Part shown: positions 47,796 through 59,353 of the stretch, in pieces
Layout: every line of letters starts with the position of its first letter
Position numbering within the stretch: position 1 is the first letter of the stretch
Source of the DNA: Asterella californica
Taxonomy: Eukaryota; Streptophyta; Marchantiopsida; Marchantiales; Aytoniaceae
Reading direction: 5' to 3'
Assembly: GCA_036924285.1 (NCBI GenBank)
Contig: JAYKYS010000005.1
Location: 23,720,001-23,784,000, forward strand
Length of the DNA stretch: 64,000 bases
The notes under the pieces: model-generated
Databases searched by the model: none
What the model saw: only the letters and a program-made list of their open reading frames with translations
What the model was told of the DNA's origin: nothing
Program-made: the position numbers and the translations under genes

Positions 47796-48751
47796 GCTCC
47801 TTCGCCTCGTCCACGATCAGCCTTCCCTTGCCTAGTTCGGGATGGAGATCAAAACAACAATCACTATTGTGACCAGGTCGTCCGCAATGCTCACATTGCT
47901 TAGGTATTGATTGAGACGTCTCTGACGTCTCATAACCACCTCTCCTCTGTGGACAGTCCTTCTGCTGATGAGGACCATCACACGTTTAGCAAGGACCCGC
48001 TTGCTGTTGACTAGAGAAGAACGGCATGAGCTTCTATCCATCAGATCCTCCAACACCTCCTTGTGATCGTGACTGCTCCGCACGATTTTTATCACCACCA
48101 CCTCATGTTGTTGCGTAGTCTGTGATCCTCGAGAAGAGGTGGTCGTCCCTGTGGTGTCTCCTTGCTGAACCTAGCAACCACCACCTTCTCCTCTACCATG
48201 TTGAGCTTAATCCGCTCAGCCAAACCAAAGACAACCGCTAACTTCGGAGCAGTATCTCTAAGGAGAGTGTCATCTCTGTCTCTCCTACGCAGTTCTTGAT
48301 CTAGTATGTCATACTAGAACTGGACTGCATGTGCTTTTATCACCCCTTGGGTGACGTTGATCAACTGTCTCATGCGAGTAAACGTCTCGCGTAGGCTCTC
48401 TCCAGTCTTCCACTGGAACTCCTGCAGACTCCTCAACTTGTCAGTCCGCACACCTTGATAGTTCTTCCTCAAACACGGGAAGAACTGAACCACAGGGTTA
48501 AACCCTGATGGTATTCCGCTCACACTACCACCTGCTCCACTATTAATGGACGCACCGCTGATAGTAGGTACTCCGCTATCTGTGGATGTACCACTGCTAT
48601 TGACACCTGAACTCGTAGGTGCTACGTCTCTTGAAACTACGCCAGTAGTGACAGAAACATAGTTGGGAGACCAAAGTTGTCTCCATAACTCAATCTCCAC
48701 ACTGTAGTCTCGTCGGAACTCATGATAATCGTCCATCGACGGTCCCTCCAA
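47767..48751 (-). pseudogene. gag with zinc knuckles (element A)
   Basis: Capsid-like sequence (48,751-48,314) includes VVQFFPCLRKNYQGV and FQWKTGESLRETFTRMRQL, typical of Ty3 Gag. Two CCHC knuckles follow: a first with C-stop-TC...HQQKDC (about 47,992-47,956) and an intact CEHCGRPGHNSDC (about 47,898-47,858). The stop in the first knuckle (TAA from a likely CAA) shows decay. Confidence 0.7.
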
Positions 48752-48960
48752 GTGTTAGAACAAACTCTTCCACGCCATGAAGGGTGTAAACAGTTGTGGG
48801 TTCCGCATCTGCTGCAAATCGCACCAACTGTCCAACTCTTGGATGAAGTCATCCAACTCGATGGTACCCACTGTACTCGAGTATCATCGAGGTCCCTTCG
48901 TGATCCCATAGATCTCGTCCATGTCTCACAATAATGATGTGGTGATACTCGATTCACCAC

Positions 48961-49521
48961 CAGAAGATACGCTATTTACATCTGACTCGTCCTCTAGAAC
49001 AACCGACGGCAATGGTATAGGTAGTTGATACCTCACCTCACTCTATGTATACCCACTGTCCGAGAAATTCCCATCAGAACCTCTCAAGAACTCCGTGATG
49101 ATAGAATCTCGATAGCACACTCTCCAACCAGAATGTCAAAATCCTTGTCACCATCGTAACCACCACTTGTCTAACCCCGCTCCTACTGAGCTACCTATCT
49201 CCTACTAAGACGATCAAGATAAGAACAACATGTACCTGCCATCACCACAAATAGCATCTCATGGTTTATTGGTCGTCACTCCAATCGCACCGTGAGAGAA
49301 ACAAAGATAGTCTGATTGATTCGCAACTCCAGCCTCACTACCGACAACACACTAGAGTGAACTCACTCCGGAAATCAAGCGCCAACACAAGCAAACGCAG
49401 CCCACAAACAAGAAGTAGAATATGGAGGGATTCCAACCATAAGAAGTCCAAACGATAACCCTCCACACTCAAACATTCACACAGAGAGAAACCCAGCCCC
49501 ACCCGGACTGACGTCTATTTT
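48961..49521. other. 5' region of element A or flank
   Basis: No gene supported. It lies between the gag start of element A and the LTR at 49,624; by position it should hold the 5' untranslated leader. I see no PBS (TGG...) next to an LTR end here. Confidence 0.35.
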
Positions 49522-49554
49522 TTGGTGATCACATGCAGGATATATGATCACCAA
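49522..49554. repeat. 10-bp-stem hairpin
   Basis: ttggtgatca (49,522-49,531) pairs perfectly with tgatcaccaa (49,545-49,554) across 13 nt. Isolated, in non-coding DNA next to the solo LTR. Confidence 0.8.
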
Positions 49555-49623
49555 CCGTCGTAATTGATAATTAAGATCACTAACTAGATGTCCACACCTC
49601 TAGTAGATCCACTATAATTATGT

Positions 49624-51149
49624 TGTCATGTTGAGAGTTTTCTTGAGAAGGGCGGAACCTTTTGGCTGTGTTATGACCGTGAAGGATGTGATACGTTTAC
49701 TCAGGGAAGCACTAAGCTCTAGTTGTGGATGGTTTACCCACAGGATAGGCTTCAGGTTACAAGGTGACACTGTAAAACACTTATATAGGTCTCTTGGTTC
49801 TTCTGATATGTTCATGAAGCAAAGTTCAGACTTAACTAGCAATGATAAGATCAGATGATGAACTTTGACACTCAAATTGGGAAATATGTGAAGATTTAGA
49901 CTTCTAGACTTCTCCTACATGTAAAAGAGGCCCCAATGAGAGCACACACGAAGTTTCAGCTTGAGATCAAATTCTAGCACCGAGATATAGACAGAAAAGT
50001 TCTAGACAAAGATATTGCGGCAATTTCTGATACTCAGACAGCTATTTCGACATACAACAGAAGATTGGCTTGATCACTTTCAAAGATTCTTACAGGATTT
50101 GGAATCTACAGGATGCTGAACATCCCTGTGAAGTTGGGACTCCTGATTGTACACGGTTCTCCAGATCTCATTCTCTGAAGTTGATGCTCTAGATTGAGAG
50201 CTTTTCAGACCCCCTCTACTTCAGCGGTCGTCCTGAATTACTCACTCACTCAAATGACTTGAAAATTTTTGGACAGTCGTAGCCCTGCTGACAATGAACG
50301 CAACCAAAAAGGTTTGAAGTGATTTCCTCGATTCTGCTGCAATTGACACCGAAAACCTCAAATCCAACAAAAGTGATGCAATTCTAACTCAACTCGAACT
50401 TCAAATTGGCATAACTCCTTGTTTATCTATACAAATCGATCAAGAATTTCATTAACAGTCCTTGGCACGACGAGCTCTATCTTCTTGTCCTCTCAGATTT
50501 CCCAGTGTCCTCATCAAATGCTCGAACTCTCCTTTAGACCTCTGTTTCTAAATTTAGAGTTTAACTAAAGATAAAAATGGACCAATGGGAGTTCATAGCT
50601 CCACTTGACTGTCCAGTTGTGCCCTAATTCACGTGGAAACTTAACTTCATCCATAAGCAATTATGTCAGCCCCCTTAAAGTGCCAACGAAAATCTATAAT
50701 TATCTAAAATGACACGCTACCCTGAAAGTAAACTTAAACCAGCTAGAAAACGTGCATGGGCGGTAACCCAATACAACCCATGAGCTTAAACTCTATCATA
50801 TGGAAACCCTAAGTTATGTATCTTGAACATCACAGATAAGTATGAATTCACTTGCACAAGCACACGAATGCTTGAACAAGATAAATAGCATATTATCAAC
50901 CTACTAAGACTCAAAACAAATAACATAACAGTGTTAACATATGCATTATGGGCTAGGTGCATAATGGGTAATATTAAGCTAACATCTACGACTACTAACT
51001 CTCATTGTCGAAGTAGAAGCGTAACACGTAGCCGCCAACGCTCACAACCTCCAGAATCGACTTCTCTGACGTCTTAAATTCACTCAGAGAGACCAACTCC
51101 TGACGGAGAGGTGAATTATTCACTATGTGAAATGATTCACATCTAGACA
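49624..51149 (-). mobile_element. solo LTR of the Ty3 element B family
   Basis: Reads on the minus strand from 51,149 (TGTCtagatgtgaatcattt) to 49,624 (ending tgaca). It aligns along its length with the LTR pieces of element B (55,948-57,072 and inverted 59,354-59,697) but is clearly diverged. A short insertion interrupts the homology near 51,050. No PBS follows its end and no PPT precedes it, so it is a solo or orphan LTR. No clean target duplication is visible (tatgt versus acgtg). It serves here as the intact template that shows how element B was inverted. Confidence 0.75.
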
Positions 51150-51993
51150 ACGTGATAGCTCTACTAGCTCACCCAAGACAACTACCATCAACTGCCTCCA
51201 TACGGATCTCTAAGATATAGACAACACTACCACAACTATAGCTTCCCCCTAATACTTTGGGGTCGCCCTACCACCCCTCTAAGAACGTGTGAAAAGGTCT
51301 CCTACTACCTTAAACAAGTACATTCTTTGAAATGTGACTGGAGCATTAGACAATCTGAATCACATTACTCGAAATGCAAGTGTTCTATAAGGAGTAGTGA
51401 ATGTAGTCAACTGCTAGTACTCTTGTGTTATCTTGATCTCGTTATACTCACTATAACCATCACCAATGCTGTACAACTCATGACCTCCAACTTCTTCCAA
51501 ATCCTCATCTATAAATGGAAGTTTATTGGAGTCAAAAGTCACAACTCCAACACCCGAGAAAGATAATATCACTATGTGATCTCTTGTCCAACTCGTAAAT
51601 ATCTCTTGTACCATCTATATGTGGTGCGCACAACTCTCAACCAAAGCTTACCTAAGCGAAAAGTATAATTGGAGTCCTTTGGCACTTGAAAAGATATCAA
51701 TGTTTGAACTCCCATCACAAACACACTAGTCATAATACAACACGCGATTAAATCATAAGGACACGATCAAGAACCTCTTAATTGTTTGAGAGCCGAATGT
51801 ATTCAGATCTCAACCCGTAAGATAATACTCCGAACTAATCATATCTGGTTAGAACTTCTAGATTTTACAACACGTTGCGGATGATCGTATCATATCTATT
51901 CAGACTTACTTGTATACTTATCTATGATACATTTTCGGATGTTACCTCCGAATTCTCTTAAAAAATTTGTATGTGAAGACTAAGATAATATTT
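51150..51993. other. intervening non-coding DNA
   Basis: No gene or recognisable element; short frames only (the longest 79 codons). Probably decayed repeat sequence between the solo LTR and the copia-like LTR. Confidence 0.4.
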
Positions 51994-52224
51994 GTTGATA
52001 TAGTCTCAAGCTCTAGTAGATCGACGATTAATTCTAGCCGGAGTAATTAGGGTTGTTACGTATAATTAGTTAGAGGGCTAATCCACCTTTAGAGTTTCTC
52101 TTGTACTCATCCCTCTATATATACAAGGAGAGATGAAGCCTCTCTCATATCATTTTTATTTACTCCTTTGTCTACTCGCTCTCTCTTCTTTGACTATCTT
52201 CATAGAATTATCAATCTTTTGACA
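51994..52224 (+). mobile_element. Ty1/copia-like LTR (231 bp)
   Basis: Begins TGTTGATATAG, ends ATCTTTTGACA, and is followed directly by a primer-binding-site-like sequence. A TATA box (tatatata, 52,116-52,123) lies mid-LTR, followed by a pyrimidine-rich transcribed region. The size and TGTTGA start are usual for copia LTRs. No copia gag-pol follows, so this is a truncated copy. Confidence 0.7.
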
Positions 52225-52236
52225 TGATATTAGAGC
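52225..52236 (+). other. degenerate primer binding site (tRNA-iMet type)
   Basis: TGATATTAGAGC immediately after the LTR matches the usual plant copia PBS TGGTATCAGAGC except for a G-to-A and a C-to-T change. Confidence 0.65.
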
Positions 52237-52880
52237 AGTAGAGAGCGTGTGTCTTTTGCTGATTAGAAATATGGAGTTTGTGCATGGATAAGTACAGGAG
52301 AAAGCAACTGGAGTTGTGTTTGATGTTGAGCACTATCCTGCTGATACATTAGAGTGAAGCGAAATCAGTTTTTTCACCACAATAAACTTTGATTTGATTT
52401 TAGAGACCTAGACGATTTTTTCTCGTTGAAATCTATCGACCAACCTTATAAAAGTTGCCTTGTTCAGAAGGTGTGAATTGTACTGACCAAGTTTCAGCCG
52501 ATTTGGAACTTTCTGTGACAGATTTTGAAATGAATCTTTTTTGATCAAAATGAAAGTTTTAGAACTCGAGTCCAAAACAAATACTGGTCTGATAAGGACC
52601 CGCCCTTGACACTCCGAAAAATTTATGAAATTTCAAAATATTATGTCTTCATTTTTTATCTCATTTTGGTCCAATTTCGACATTTTCTGGTTTGTTCTTT
52701 CGAAGTTTTTACACTGTTTTGTACACCTACAGTTCACATGCATGTTCCTTTCTTCATTCTCGCTGCATGAGGAGTAAGTGGAGTTGTCTTTTTTGTGACT
52801 TGTGTGGTGCCCACAAATTACAGGATGCACGAATTTTTGAAATTTTTAAGGATAATGACTTGTTTGTATAACTGAAGAAG
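52237..52880 (+). other. leader-like remnant downstream of the copia LTR
   Basis: AT-rich, no coding frame recognised; consistent with the untranslated leader of an LTR element whose genes were lost. Confidence 0.35.
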
Positions 52881-55800
52881 CGTTGTTACTTAAGGTTACG
52901 TCTTCCTTAACAGGAAGATGATCTTAAGAGTTGTTTGTAATAAGAAGTTGACTTCTTCAGAAGACGACCGTCTTCGGAAGACCATCTTCTCAGTTGCGTC
53001 TTCAGAAGACGAGAAGACGGCGGAAGATGAGAAGACGGCGGAAGACACCTGTCTTCCGGAAGACAGCGATCACGAAGGCCTAACCACGAGTTTTCGGATA
53101 AACAAGTAGGTGTACCTACTGAGTAAGCACCAGGTGGTAGGTAGGTCGAAGAAGACATCTAAGGTCGAAACCCCTAATCTGCGGGGAAGATGCGTAAGGA
53201 AGCGCATTAGCGCATTCCAACTTCCCGCAGCACAGCGCGCCTGAAGAAGATCGATTGAAGAGAGTGAACTTCGAGCTAGCATTGAGAGAGGAATCGAGTG
53301 AGACATCGAGGTAGGAGAGAGTAAGTTGGCAGTTAGACGAAGGGTGAGATTGAATTGCGGTAGCACAAACAGCAGAGAAAGCGAAGGCGTTTCTGTGGAG
53401 CTTCCGAGAAGCTGACAGTAAAGAGTGGCGAGTAGAAGCAGAGGTGGAATCGAGGTGTGGACCGAAATTGACAGTAGGCGCAGTCGTGTGGAGTCGCATT
53501 GGAAGCTAGGACAAGAGCCAGAAGCGCGCGGAGGTCGAAGACAACTCGGGGAGCCGAAGAAGACTGTAGAGGTTCTTCCCCCTGTTCTTTTCCCTTCCCA
53601 CTTCTTCTCGCCTTTTTCTGGTACTCCCCGCGCTTCCTTGATTGTGTGCAGGCAGCCTGATCGATTACCCCACCCCCATTCTTTCTATTGCGACATTGGA
53701 CGCGGAAGCGCTGCCCAATTTCTGTCGAGACATCTCCTTGCTTCTTCCCGAGCTCAATTCGAGCTTCCCTACTCCTAGCCCTCAAATTGGAGACTCCGAC
53801 TATCAATTTCCCTACCCCCTTACCTCTCTATCCCCGAAACTTGGAACAGAAGACGATTCGGAAGATGGGAACATCTTCGGAAGAGGCTTCTTGCACTTGA
53901 CTGTCTTCGGAAGACATCTTCGGAAGACTGTCTTCGGAAGTCGACTGAACACAATTCGTATCAAGAGTGGATTTGCTTTGCTTTTGTGTTTAGGGCGACT
54001 TGGTACGAATCCAAAGAGGTGTGGTGAGTTGTTTTGTTATTTCGAGAAGTTGGAAGTCGGGAACTAGGCATGTGCCTCCCGGTCTTCCAAGCTTCTCAAA
54101 CTCCACATCTTCCTAAAGAGACTAGAAGACTAGAAGGCTGGCAAAATGAGCGAGAAGACGCGAGGGTCCATTCGGGTCTCTTCTGTCTGACCCATAGCAG
54201 CCGTTCCTTCTTCTTCCCGTTCCTTCTTCTTCCCGTCGTGAGAAGCATTGCTGACAGAATCCGGAGAGAATGGTCGAGGGTCATGTCTTCCCATCATGCA
54301 GCAAACTTCTTCTGAGTGCGTATGAGAGGTGAGAAGTCAGAAGAACAGAGTGCACCTGTCTTGAGTCTGTTGTGAGGATAGATTGCGCGTAGGAAGAAAA
54401 AGACAAGTGAGACCAGTGAAGGGAAGTCTGACTTCGGGAGGTCTTCCGAGAACGACATTGAATCGGAAGCTGTCCCAAGTGTCTTCCCAGAGACCACTGT
54501 CACCGCAGGAGCCCGCAACCATCTTCTGAACCTTTCTCATACTCTACTTCTCGCATATCTTGTATCTTCTGATAGGAAGTAGGGTGTAATGCAAGGTGGG
54601 TTGTCTTCTGGGTAATCCATGCGAGGCCTTGCTTAGATAGGATTGTTTAGATATAGCTCGGAAGACGAGAGCTATCTAGGAAGTACTGTTAGAATCCCGG
54701 AAGACGGAGTAGTTGTCTTCTGGAAGACTAGTTTCGTCTTCTGAGAGTGGAAGCTAGACTGTGGGCACTCGGGAAGAATTGAGCCTTCAAGCTCATAGTA
54801 GGTGCTTGTGGTTTAGTGCAGTAGATCTTCCAGGTATGACGATGCATCCACGAGGCTTGGTGTTACCAGCGACAGAATTGGCCGAGGCCACTCCTTTCCT
54901 CAAGGAGTTGGGTCTCGACTTCTTCCTGTGGGACTGGAACCTCGCAGATCAAGGGCTTCTGGAGGAGGTATGGGCCGCGTTACCACCGCATAACCGTGTA
55001 CCTGCGAAGACAGGAGTTGCTCGAGGAAGACCATCTTCCTGGACAGAAGACTGGTGGCGTAAGGCGTTTCACATGCCTGAGACCGAGAACCGAGGCTATT
55101 GGTACGAGAAGAAGATCTTGCCTAGGATTGTGAGTTCATGGCATGTGCCTGGGAGTACCACCTGCCTTTTCATGGAAGACAGGCAAGGGAGGAACGGTTG
55201 GAAGATAGAGTCTTACCGGGAGCCGAAGAAGCGACTTATGGCGAAGTTGTTTCTGCATCTTTTCTCCAAGGGAAAAGCGCAGAAGACAAGGTACTTAGGA
55301 GATCAGGACGTGGAGTTCCTGGAATCAATGTGGGATGACAAAGTGCCAATCTACTGGGGCGCGTACATCCACAACTATGTACAGACGGAGCTAGCATACT
55401 TGGGTACCCCGGCGGGAGGACATCTGACGCCCTTCTTCTGCTACTTGTATGTAGCCATGGGGGATCTTAGGGAAGATCAGCTGGCAATGTATGGGCCAAC
55501 GGAGCGACAGGAGGTAAAGGAGGAGACCTCAGAAGACGATGACCGAGAGGCAGCAGCAACGCCCCCTCCCACTCTGATGCCACAGCTGAGACCCGGCTCT
55601 CACCAGAAGACGCTTCTGGTGAGGGAAGACGAGTCTAGTGGGTCGGAAGACGCCACGCCAATGAGGAAGATGGGTCACAGAAGTGTACCGAGGACACCCA
55701 TCTCCCTCATCCATTCAGGATCAGAGTCGAACTCGGAGGAAGACTTGCTGAGTACCCGATCGGAGAAGAAGACAGCTTCTGTAACACCTGGGAGTCTTCC

Positions 55801-55947
55801 GAAGACTCCAGAAGACAAAGGATGGATGGGTACTCCTACTGCGATGCGAGGAAGCACAAAGAGGAGAGCCGCTCCTGCCACGAGGAGTCTTCCACCTCGG
55901 AAGATGAGAAGAGTAGCTTCTTCTCGTGCGCAGAAGATGAAGACCGA
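52881..55947. repeat. GAAGAC/GTCTTC-saturated tract
   Basis: The hexamer GAAGAC or its complement occurs about 40 times by eye over 3 kb, where one or two are expected by chance. It occurs about 12 times within roughly 52,900-53,070 and often as the palindromes gtcttccggaagac or gtcttcggaagac. It appears in both orientations and in both apparently non-coding (52.9-54.7 kb) and coding (54.76-55.95 kb) parts. Spacing is irregular, so this is not a simple satellite. Confidence 0.8.
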
Positions 55948-55960
55948 TGTCGTGATGTGA
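54761..55960 (+). CDS. 399-codon ORF, probably transposon-derived, ending inside an LTR
   Basis: The first ~240 residues are a globular helical domain rich in Trp (FFLWDWNLADQGLLEEVW; SSWTEDWWRKAFHMPETENR; VPIYWGAYIHNYVQTEL; GHLTPFFCYLYVAMGDL). The rest is a Ser/Glu/Asp/Pro- and Lys/Arg-rich tail where many GAAGAC words supply Glu-Asp codons. The YIHN...E...GHL.PF..YLY pattern is reminiscent of uncharacterised plant transposon-associated (mobile-domain-like) proteins; I am not sure of this. The last four codons and the stop (55,948-55,960) belong to the 5' LTR of element B, so the native C-terminus was replaced by the insertion. The upstream start is uncertain. Confidence 0.45.
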   Translation: MGTREELSLQAHSRCLWFSAVDLPGMTMHPRGLVLPATELAEATPFLKELGLDFFLWDWNLADQGLLEEVWAALPPHNRVPAKTGVARGRPSSWTEDWWRKAFHMPETENRGYWYEKKILPRIVSSWHVPGSTTCLFMEDRQGRNGWKIESYREPKKRLMAKLFLHLFSKGKAQKTRYLGDQDVEFLESMWDDKVPIYWGAYIHNYVQTELAYLGTPAGGHLTPFFCYLYVAMGDLREDQLAMYGPTERQEVKEETSEDDDREAAATPPPTLMPQLRPGSHQKTLLVREDESSGSEDATPMRKMGHRSVPRTPISLIHSGSESNSEEDLLSTRSEKKTASVTPGSLPKTPEDKGWMGTPTAMRGSTKRRAAPATRSLPPRKMRRVASSRAQKMKTDVVM

Positions 55961-57072
55961 ATCATTTGACATAGTAAATGATTCACTATCACTGCTGTCG
56001 CGTTACTTAGCGCATGTTATTTCTACTCCGACACTTGACGTTTAGTAGTCTTAGAAGTTAGCTCTGTACTGTTCTTAGTCTTTTATGCTTATGGTTGACA
56101 CCTTTTGCATATGGTGTTAACTCTGTCAAATATTTTGGATCCTAGTAGGTTGGTAGTATGACATTTATCTTGTTCAAGCATTCGTACGCTTGTGCAAGTA
56201 AATTCATACTTATCTATGATACTCAATGTACATGACTTAGATTTACCATGTAGATAAGGGTTTGAAATCATGGGTTGTACTTACTTGTCGCCCATGCACG
56301 CTTTCTAGCTGATTTAAGTTATTTTTCGGGGTTGCGTGTCGTTTTAGGTAGTTTAAGTTTTACGTTGGCACTCTAGGGAGCTTGACGTGGTAGCCTATGA
56401 GTAAAACTAAGTCGCCACGTGGTTTAGGGTACTAAAGGACAGCCAAGTGGAGCTATGAACTCCCATTGGTCTATTTTTGTCTTTTGTTAAACTCTAAATT
56501 TAGAAACAGAGCTCTAGAGTGGAGTTCGAGCAATTTGTGAGGGTACTGCGAAATCTGAGAGCACAGGGAGATAGAGCTCGTCGAGCCAAGCACTGTCAGC
56601 GAAAAGTTTGATCGATTTGGAGCAATAAACAATGAGTTATGGCTGATTGAAGTTCGATTTGTGTCAGAATTGAAGCACTTCTGTTCAATTTGGGGTTTTG
56701 AGTGTCATTTGTAGCAGAATCGAGGAAATCGCTTCAAAACTTCGTGGCTGTGTTCACTGTCAGCAGGGCTACGACTGTCTCCAAATTTTCATGTCAATTG
56801 AGTCAGTGAGTAATTCAGGGCGACCGCTGAAGTAGAGGGGGCCAAAAAGCTCTCAATCTGGAGCAACAACTTCAGAGAACGAGATCTGGAGTTCTGTGTG
56901 GAATCAGGAGGCCCAACTTCACAGGAGTGTTCAACAAGCTGTGTATTGCAAATCCTGTAAGAAACTTTGAAATTGATCGAGCCAATCCCCTGTTCTAGGT
57001 CGAAATAGCTGTCTGGGTACAAGAAACTGTCGTAATTTCTCTACTCAGAAAGTTTCTGTTCATATCTTAGTG
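55948..57072 (+). repeat. 5' LTR, proximal part (element B)
   Basis: Starts TGTCG and is colinear (as the reverse complement) with the solo LTR from 51,149 down to about 49,990, then breaks off at 'cttagtgct'. The remaining ~344 bp of this LTR is found inverted at 59,354-59,697. Confidence 0.85.
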
Positions 57073-59321
57073 CTCGATAGGCCACTGACCCCTCTCGTAC
57101 ACTTCCCGTGACATGATGTTGATCTCAGATCCGTGATCAACTAAAGCAGCAACAGGTTCAGCCAAACTTCCAAGACGAACTCGCGTAGCAGTTGTGGCAC
57201 GAGCCCAATGTCTCTTTCTGAAATCACTTTCACTAGCTGGACTCTCCTCACCAGCTTCCTCATCGTTGAACTCAATAGAGTCGGTACCAGCAACCAACGC
57301 TTCTTGCTGGTATCTCTTGTCATCAGCTTCCTGAAAATGCACCTTTCCAAACTCCGCATCATTCAAAGAAGCTCCTACTACATCTATCATCTGACTCTCT
57401 ACCTGCTCGGACATCACCTGTCTCTTGCGCTTGATGATGTCGATGATCAGTTCGTGAAACTCCCTCTTTGCAATACCAAGAACTTCTCGAAGAGAAAACT
57501 CGATTCGCGCATCCAGTATCCTCTGCTCCAAGATACTCTTCAGATCAGTAGAAGTTTCAATATCAGCTGCCAACTTGTAAGCCGGTCCCTTCTCCTTCTC
57601 TTGGGCAGTAAACCGCCTACCAGCAGTCGTTGGCTCCTGCTGGGATCTCTGCACATCCTCCATAGGACCTGGCGCAGGTGGAGGAGCTGCAGAAGTAGAC
57701 GGGATGTCTTCAGGAAGAGCCGCTCGTCTCCTTGTGACTCTCCGTCTATCCCCAATCTCCTCAGGAACTCCAGTATCAAGTTCAGAGGCTTCTCGCCGCC
57801 TCTTCTCCTCCACAGAAGCATCTTGCCAATGAACGTGTCTATCTACATCCAAGAATGCTCTGATAGAAGCAGCATCTATAGGATCTCCCCATCCTGTGAC
57901 CCTACGAATAGACTCGGCTTCCCTCTTCAGTACTTCAGAAGGAACGGGGGCAATACTCTTCTCAGCAGTCTTATCTAGCAACGTAGGACTAGAAGAAACC
58001 TCAATATGTCCAACATATACATCAGGATTTACCGGTGGTGCCATCAATGCATGTACAGTTGCCGCCGCAGCAATCTGAGATAGACTCCTCATGCCTCCTC
58101 GCCCAAACTGCGTGCTCAACGGCTCTCCAGTAGAAGAAAGGTGCAGCCTACCGTTCTGATAGCGAACCACACCATCTCGCAAAGCAGCTGTGAGCTCTTG
58201 ACAGTCTCCTCGGAAGTGATTAGGACTGTCACACCAAATACACCTACGGACAAGAGCACCTCCTGGACGTGCAGCAGCAGGCGCCGGTGGCTGCTCTCTC
58301 TGCAATCCAGCTAGCTCTACCTTCAGCTCTCGCATCTGCCGAATCAGGTCTTCAATCTGATTCTGTTGACCATGGTTCTCCGCAGGTCTCTGAACAGGTG
58401 CCCTTTGTGCTGGAGCTGGCACAACTGGCATCAAAGGAACTGCAGCTGGGACAACAGGTCTGGGAGCAGGGGCCAAAGGTTGCTGTACTTGAGGAGCAGC
58501 ATAAGGTGGAGTGACCACTTCTGCAAGCGGACGTCCTCCCACAACCACTCTTCCCTCCTCTGCCTTGTCAGTACAACCACAGCATCCTCAACTCTCCCCC
58601 AATCCATAGTAACACCTCCCTCAGCAGATCGATCGGCCAACATAAAACATAACCGATCTGCCGTAGCATCATCAGTAGCCTGCAGGAAAAGCTCTGTTTT
58701 CCTAGCATCTAGGGTGATTCGCTCTAGAGTTGAAAGTTGTCGGTATCTCCGATCAAACTCTCTCAGCAACTCACTCAGGCTCATAATACGACCAGGTTGC
58801 TGCTCAACCCAGTCTAGAAATGTCCTTCTAGTAACTCTCTCTGAATCCTCCTCAAGAAACTCCTCTCGAAGAGATCGCTCAAAACTCATCCAGACTCCAA
58901 GATTTCTTCTCTGTACATCCCTAACTTGGTCCCGCAACTCAGGAATGACAACTAACTCAAAGCTTGCTATCATCTCAGCATCTGTAACCCTAACCAGCTC
59001 CATCTCTCCTCTATACTCACGCAGATATCTAGAAATATCTCTACCTTCAAACCTTCCACACCTATTCACTATCGCTTGCAAAGCCTTGGTGGATTTTAAC
59101 TCACCCCCTCCAACGATCGGATGTTGTTGGACCAGGGCCGCAAGCGTCTTCAAGATCTCAGCCGTGTCCAGACCAGATGCAGATGTCGCTGTAGAAGACG
59201 CAGATGCAGTTGACGGTGCAGCAGTAGACGTTGATGCTCCAACTCCAGAGGCAGCAGCAGCAGCAGCTCCGCTCTTGCGATCCATCTCTTCTCCTTGTAG
59301 CAACTCAACCTTCTCAATCAA
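57067..59321 (-). pseudogene. gag and protease start (element B), on the inverted segment
   Basis: Two overlapping frames: 59,321-58,431 (296 codons) and 58,548-57,067 (493 codons), joined by an apparent 1-nt shift near 58,550 in a 'ggaggga' run. The first part is an Ala-rich head followed by capsid-like helices (REYRGEMELVRVTDAEMIAS). The second has a Pro/Ala-rich linker, a coiled segment, one CCHC knuckle (CIWCDSPNHFRGDC), and finally the retropepsin active site VDHGSEINIMS. The protease breaks off at 57,073; its continuation (SSASYPVILGQPYI) is at 59,701 on the other strand, with roughly 30 residues apparently missing. Confidence 0.85.
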
Positions 59322-59331
59322 TCACCCCAAG

Positions 59332-59351
59332 AGCTCTCAGTGGAAGCACCA
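59332..59351 (-). other. primer binding site (element B)
   Basis: Reading the minus strand, the LTR ends CGACA at 59,354, then a 2-nt spacer 'tc', then TGGTGCTTCCACTGAGAG. A TGG start 2 nt after the LTR is as expected for pairing with a tRNA 3' CCA. I do not assign the tRNA. Confidence 0.75.
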
Positions 59352-59353
59352 GA

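Larger units (their letters stand above)
42018..48960 (-). mobile_element. decayed Ty3/gypsy retrotransposon A
   Basis: Gag, zinc knuckles, protease, RT, RNase H, integrase and a PHD-like module follow in Ty3/gypsy order on the minus strand. Every domain is interrupted by stops or frameshifts. RNase H has DHQPLKWLMESD and ends HRSGIANLDVDG. No LTR pair, PBS or PPT was recognised, so the outer limits are approximate. Confidence 0.85.

Noticed and set aside
49624..51149. 5' LTR of element A
   Set aside because: It has the right orientation and position, but no PBS follows it, the sequence belongs to the element B family, and no matching 3' LTR exists near 41-42 kb.
58431..58550. programmed gag frameshift in element B
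   Set aside because: The shift falls upstream of the zinc knuckle and outside the usual gag-pol junction, and no slippery site with structure is evident; a 1-nt indel is simpler.
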